Assembly (NCBI GenBank): GCA_017441965.1
Contig: JAFSBF010000156.1
Coordinates: 1 to 8,898 of the forward strand
Length of the DNA stretch: 8,898 nt
Reading direction: 5' to 3'
Source of the DNA: Clostridia bacterium
GTDB taxonomy: Bacteria; Bacillota; Clostridia; UMGS1883
This document shows positions 5,876-8,898 of the stretch, piece by piece. A model generated the notes under the pieces. It made no database searches, was not told the DNA's origin, and saw only the letters and a list, made by a program, of their open reading frames with translations. How positions within the stretch are numbered: position 1 is the first letter of the stretch; each line of letters begins with the position of its first letter. A program made the translations under genes and the position numbers.

Positions 5876-6480
5876 TTTCCTTTTTAAGAGGTATAATCGC
5901 ATCTAAAAGTGAAAACGGTGCAGTAATAGATGTGGGCGGCGTAGGCTTTTTTGTAAATATGCCGTCGAGCGATATTGCAAAGCTTGGCGAGGTAGGCGAA
6001 AATATTACGGTCAATACATATTTTCAGATAAGAGATGAAGAGCCGCAGATGTATGGCTTTCTGACAAGCGATGAAATGAGCTATTTTAATAAGCTTATTT
6101 CAATTTCAGGTATCGGTCCCAAGGCGGCGCTGGCAATATTGGGAACGCTGAGTGTGGAGGACCTTGCCTTTGCCATTATTTCAGAGGATGTTAAGGCAAT
6201 TACACGTGCGCCCGGTGTTGGAACAAAGATGGCACAGCGCGTTATATTAGAGCTTAAGGGAAAAATTGACACGCAGGAGGCAATCGGTAGAGGTTCATCA
6301 TCGGCACAGAACATACCGCTTGGCGGTGTGAGAGCTGATACAGGTGCGGTAAATGCCCTTATTGCACTTGGTGCATCACCGTCCGAGGCACAGAAGGTTG
6401 TTATGCAGATAGACGCATCGGCTATGAGCACCGAGGATATTATAAAAGAGGCTTTAAGGAGAATGTCAAATGGAATTTGA
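5872..6480 (+). CDS. ruvA: Holliday junction branch migration protein RuvA
   Basis: This 202-aa protein forms the tetramer that holds the four-way junction open and recruits RuvB. Domain I is an OB fold (about residues 1-63, start MISFLRG) whose acidic pin is Asp55-Glu56. Domain II has two helix-hairpin-helix motifs, GIGPK at 80-84 and [10 protein letters not shown] at 114-123. After a flexible Gly/Ser linker near 139-152, domain III (about 155-202), which contacts RuvB, contains the usual ALIALG segment. All parts are intact. GGAGG at 5858-5862 lies 9 nt before the ATG, and the start overlaps ruvC by 4 bp. Confidence 0.98.
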   Translation: MISFLRGIIASKSENGAVIDVGGVGFFVNMPSSDIAKLGEVGENITVNTYFQIRDEEPQMYGFLTSDEMSYFNKLISISGIGPKAALAILGTLSVEDLAFAIISEDVKAITRAPGVGTKMAQRVILELKGKIDTQEAIGRGSSSAQNIPLGGVRADTGAVNALIALGASPSEAQKVVMQIDASAMSTEDIIKEALRRMSNGI

Positions 6481-7504
6481 TGAGAGAATTATATCCACAC
6501 GCCAGCTTGAAGGCGATAATGAAATTGAACATTCCATACGCCCGAAAACAATGGACGAATATATCGGTCAGGATAAGGTTAAGGAAAGCCTGAAGATATA
6601 CATAGATGCGGCACTGCAGCGGCGCGAGGCACTCGACCACTGCTTGCTTTACGGCCCACCCGGACTTGGTAAAACTACGCTTGCCTCAATAATTGCAAAT
6701 GAGATGGGCGTTAATATCAGGGTTACAAGTGGTCCTGCCATTGAAAAGCCTATGGATCTGGCGGCAATCCTCACAAATCTTGGCCCGCAGGATGTTCTGT
6801 TCATTGACGAAATTCACCGCCTTTCACGCGCGGTGGAGGAAATACTCTATCCTGCAATGGAGGACTTCTCGCTTGATATTATAATCGGCAAAGGCCCCAG
6901 TGCGCAGTCGGTAAGACTTAGTCTGCCGCCGTTTACGCTTGTAGGTGCAACGACGAGGGCGGGACTTTTATCGGCACCGCTTCGTGACCGTTTTGGCGTT
7001 ATTTCAAGACTGGAGCTTTATACGAAGGACGACCTTACAACGATAGTTTCCCGCAGTGCACAGATTATGAATGTGGACATTGCACCCGAGGGGGCGGCAG
7101 AGATTGCATCACGTTCAAGAGGTACTCCGAGAATTGCAAACAGACTGCTTAGACGTGTGCGTGACTTTGCGCAGGTGTGCGCAGACGGCACTATTACAAA
7201 AGAGGTTGCCGACAAAGCTCTTAAAATGCTTGAAATTGATGCACTCGGTCTTGATGCAACAGATAAGAAAATGATAACCTCAATTATATATAATTTTGGA
7301 GGAGGCCCTGTGGGTCTTGATACACTTGCCGCAACAATCGGCGAGGATTCCTCCGCAATTGAAGATGTGTATGAGCCGTATCTCCTGCAGCTTGGTTTTA
7401 TTAACAGAACGCCCCGGGGAAGATGCGTTACACGTCTTGCGTACGAGCATTATGGTATCGCAATGCCAAATGGTGTAAATTCAAAGCAGATTAGCTGGGA
7501 ATAA
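6470..7504 (+). CDS. ruvB: Holliday junction branch migration ATPase RuvB
   Basis: This 344-aa AAA+ hexameric motor pumps DNA through the RuvA-bound junction. Walker A is GPPGLGKT at 62-69 and Walker B is FIDEIH at 111-116. Sensor 1 is GATTR at 159-163, the probable arginine finger lies in LRDRFG at 171-176, and sensor 2 is in GTPRIANR at 218-225. A winged-helix DNA-binding domain fills the C-terminus (about 260-335). Length and all motifs are normal. The gene overlaps ruvA by 11 bp, and its ribosome binding site AAGGAGA (6456-6462) is inside ruvA, so the two are probably translated together. No convincing terminator follows, so some transcripts may continue into the amidase gene. Confidence 0.98.
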   Translation: MEFDERIISTRQLEGDNEIEHSIRPKTMDEYIGQDKVKESLKIYIDAALQRREALDHCLLYGPPGLGKTTLASIIANEMGVNIRVTSGPAIEKPMDLAAILTNLGPQDVLFIDEIHRLSRAVEEILYPAMEDFSLDIIIGKGPSAQSVRLSLPPFTLVGATTRAGLLSAPLRDRFGVISRLELYTKDDLTTIVSRSAQIMNVDIAPEGAAEIASRSRGTPRIANRLLRRVRDFAQVCADGTITKEVADKALKMLEIDALGLDATDKKMITSIIYNFGGGPVGLDTLAATIGEDSSAIEDVYEPYLLQLGFINRTPRGRCVTRLAYEHYGIAMPNGVNSKQISWE

Positions 7505-7508
7505 TCTG

Positions 7509-7536
7509 ACAAATGTTACATTTTTGTTACAAATGT
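7509..7536 (+). repeat. phased TGTTACA repeats upstream of the amidase promoter
   Basis: TGTTACA occurs at 7514-7520 and 7525-7531, exactly 11 bp apart, inside a longer ACAAATGT direct repeat (7509-7516 and 7529-7536, 20 bp apart). The block ends 9 bp before the candidate -35 element at 7546. Same-face repeats at this place look like a regulator binding site. The AT-rich composition makes chance repeats possible. Confidence 0.4.
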
Positions 7537-7545
7537 GTCTTTGGG

Positions 7546-7574
7546 GCAGGATTTCGCATTTTTATGTCGAATAT
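7546..7574 (+). promoter_or_regulatory. candidate sigma-H promoter with overlapping Spo0A box
   Basis: GCAGGATTT (7546-7554) and GTCGAATAT (7566-7574) match the Bacillus sigma-H consensus RNAGGAWWW / RNNGAATWW at every defined position, with the expected 11-nt spacer. Transcription would start near 7581, about 36 nt before the amidase start. The heptamer TGTCGAA at 7565-7571 is also the consensus Spo0A box and covers the -10, so Spo0A could act here; alternatively the box resemblance comes from the shared -10 bases. A weak sigma-A-like alternative (TTGCAG at 7574, poor -10) is less convincing. Confidence 0.6.
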
Positions 7575-7616
7575 TGCAGTAAAGTATCGTCTTTTAGATT
7601 AAAAAGGGGTGAAACG

Positions 7617-8898
7617 GTGAAAAAGGCAGTCTCTTTAATAACTTTACTTATTATACTGATGCTGACATTTATGAATGTAAGTGCGGCTCAGCTTTACTAT
7701 AATGATGAATACCACCCATATTATGCAGGTGACGTGCATCTGAGCATTAACGGAAAACTACTTACAGACCTTCCAATGCCGCCCGTTATTATAAACGAGT
7801 ATACTATGGTACCCGTCAGGGAGGTTTTTGAGGCGCTCGGCAGTAAGGTCATATGGCACGATGATACCTGTCAGGTGGAGATTGCCGATAACGGCGTATC
7901 GGTGCTTGTAAAAATAGGTGACAGAAATACGTATGTAAATAATGCGCTTGTACGGATTGATGAAGAGCAGCCGCTGCCGATGCTTATCGGTATGGATGAA
8001 AAACTTCTTAAATCTATGGTGCCGGTACGTTTTATAGCTGAAAAGCTTGGCTATAAGGTAGGATGGGACGATTCTACACGCACGGTGCTTATTAATGAGC
8101 AGGCATCCGAAATAATAGGCGGCACTGTAAGCGATGATGAGGACGTAATGCCTGAAGAGTACGGAAGCTTCGGCACGGTTAAGACGTCAAGCGATGACAG
8201 GTATGACTACGTTTATATAAGTACACGTTATGGTATTTCGCCCAAGGTTACAAGATACCAAAATCCTGAAAGGGTTGTGTTTGATTTCCCCGAAGCTACG
8301 TTTACAAGCCTTGGCGGAACGGTGCAGATTGGCGGCAACTGCGTGGAGCAGGTGCGTTATTCCAATTTTGAAAATCAGGCGCGTTTAGTGCTGGATATAA
8401 AGGAAAGCACGCAGGCAATGGTAATGTCGAGTGAAAAGGGAATAATGATTCGTGCTGAAAAGTCGGAAAACGAAGAAATCATATATGATGCCTTTGAAGA
8501 GCGGGTTTATTTTAATAAAAATTATGTAGGCAGCGGAAAATCAGTTGAAAACGGATATGCCGTAACCTTTACAAATTTAAAGCTTGAAGACCAGAAAATT
8601 GAATTACACGATGGAATTATTTATGAAATTATTGTGAAAAACAGTGCGAGCGGCTGCACAGTTACCGTGGATGGCAGTAACAAGCTGACATATACTGCGG
8701 AAAAGGGATTTTATAAGAGTGACAAGCCAATAACTCAGGAAAAGCCGCCCGTAGATAGCAGCGACGGAGTGACACGTGTTGTGATAGATGCAGGACACGG
8801 CGGTGATGACCCCGGTGCAGTAGGCTATAACAGCAGCGGTAAGGCGGTTGCATATGAAAGCCATATTAATCTTGCAGTAGCACTGCTTGTCGGTGAAA
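7617..8898 (+). CDS. N-acetylmuramoyl-L-alanine amidase precursor, 3' partial
   Basis: This is an exported peptidoglycan hydrolase that cuts the bond between MurNAc and the stem peptide; 427 codons are visible and the gene runs off the window. The start is GTG 7617 (AAGGGGTGA precedes it by about 5 nt), giving MKK and a hydrophobic core that ends at a signal peptidase site near residues 21-24 (VSAA). Residues 40-160 form a copper-amine-oxidase-like N1 domain, with paired half-repeats MVPVREVFEALG and MVPVRFIAEKLG. Residues about 195-281 resemble an AMIN domain and 288-366 a second, similar beta-rich segment; both are probable wall-targeting modules. A Pro-rich linker leads to Amidase_3 at 386: VVIDAGHGG supplies the zinc ligand His394, and AYESHINLAVA supplies Glu414. 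The rest of the zinc site and the catalytic Glu lie outside the window. It lies 112 bp after ruvB. Confidence 0.93.
   Translation, partial: MKKAVSLITLLIILMLTFMNVSAAQLYYNDEYHPYYAGDVHLSINGKLLTDLPMPPVIINEYTMVPVREVFEALGSKVIWHDDTCQVEIADNGVSVLVKIGDRNTYVNNALVRIDEEQPLPMLIGMDEKLLKSMVPVRFIAEKLGYKVGWDDSTRTVLINEQASEIIGGTVSDDEDVMPEEYGSFGTVKTSSDDRYDYVYISTRYGISPKVTRYQNPERVVFDFPEATFTSLGGTVQIGGNCVEQVRYSNFENQARLVLDIKESTQAMVMSSEKGIMIRAEKSENEEIIYDAFEERVYFNKNYVGSGKSVENGYAVTFTNLKLEDQKIELHDGIIYEIIVKNSASGCTVTVDGSNKLTYTAEKGFYKSDKPITQEKPPVDSSDGVTRVVIDAGHGGDDPGAVGYNSSGKAVAYESHINLAVALLVGE

Noticed and set aside
7299..7312. Internal ribosome binding site plus GTG within ruvB
   Set aside because: GGAGGAGG simply encodes the conserved Gly-Gly-Gly of the NFGGGPVG motif. 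An internal start would make only a winged-helix fragment, and nothing else supports it.
1308..7504. The eight-gene block as a new defence or mobile system
   Set aside because: Every gene belongs to a widespread conserved family with intact motifs. There are no toxin, nuclease-helicase or reverse transcriptase partners and no repeats, so this is ordinary chromosomal operon packing.
7506..7512. Second Spo0A-like site (TTTGTCA on the minus strand)
   Set aside because: It misses the conserved trailing AA of the box and is easily expected by chance in AT-rich DNA.
7505..7540. Terminator after ruvB
   Set aside because: The ACATTT/AAATGT inverted repeat is short, AT-only at its core and lacks a following U-run.

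Overview
The window looks like a chromosomal segment from an anaerobic, low-GC, Gram-positive bacterium of the Clostridia, probably an uncultured gut lineage. The evidence is the AT-rich intergenic DNA, strong GGAGG-type ribosome binding sites, a ruvC-ruvA-ruvB cluster, a clostridial-style amidase with a copper-amine-oxidase-like N-terminal domain, and an O2-independent route to a tRNA wobble modification. The lineage assignment is inferred from gene content and style, not from a phylogenetic marker.

Layout. (1) Positions 1-668 hold the C-terminal part of a tyrosine integrase whose 5' end lies outside the window. It is followed by a pair of 11-bp-spaced repeats and a hairpin terminator. (2) A tRNA-Arg(ACG) gene lies on the minus strand at 766-842, with its 3' end facing the integrase and a good promoter on its other side. 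This is the classic junction of an integrated element with a tRNA target, and the element would extend to the left, out of view. (3) A stand-alone 55-aa protein with eight cysteines (1021-1188) has its own likely promoter and a very strong terminator. (4) A tight eight-gene block runs from 1308 to 7504 behind one good promoter: a TagA/WecG-family glycosyltransferase, a soluble DUF2156 protein, a DJ-1/PfpI protein, trmR, trhP, ruvC, ruvA and ruvB. Gaps are at most 18 bp, and two junctions overlap. (5) After 112 bp comes an N-acetylmuramoyl-L-alanine amidase precursor (7617 to the window end, 3' partial). A sequence upstream of it fits the sigma-H promoter consensus at every defined position.

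How the genes fit together. trmR and trhP form a pathway pair: TrhP hydroxylates U34 of certain tRNAs to ho5U, and TrmR methylates it to mo5U. RuvA, RuvB and RuvC form the Holliday-junction branch migration and resolution machine. The glycosyltransferase and the amidase act in the cell envelope. The DUF2156 and DJ-1 proteins have no assigned role here.

Most of the window is conserved housekeeping DNA and I see no convincing new multi-gene system. The points most worth a second look are the integrase/tRNA junction, the orphan eight-cysteine protein, the candidate sigma-H/Spo0A control of the amidase, and the transcriptional coupling of tRNA wobble modification to Holliday-junction processing.
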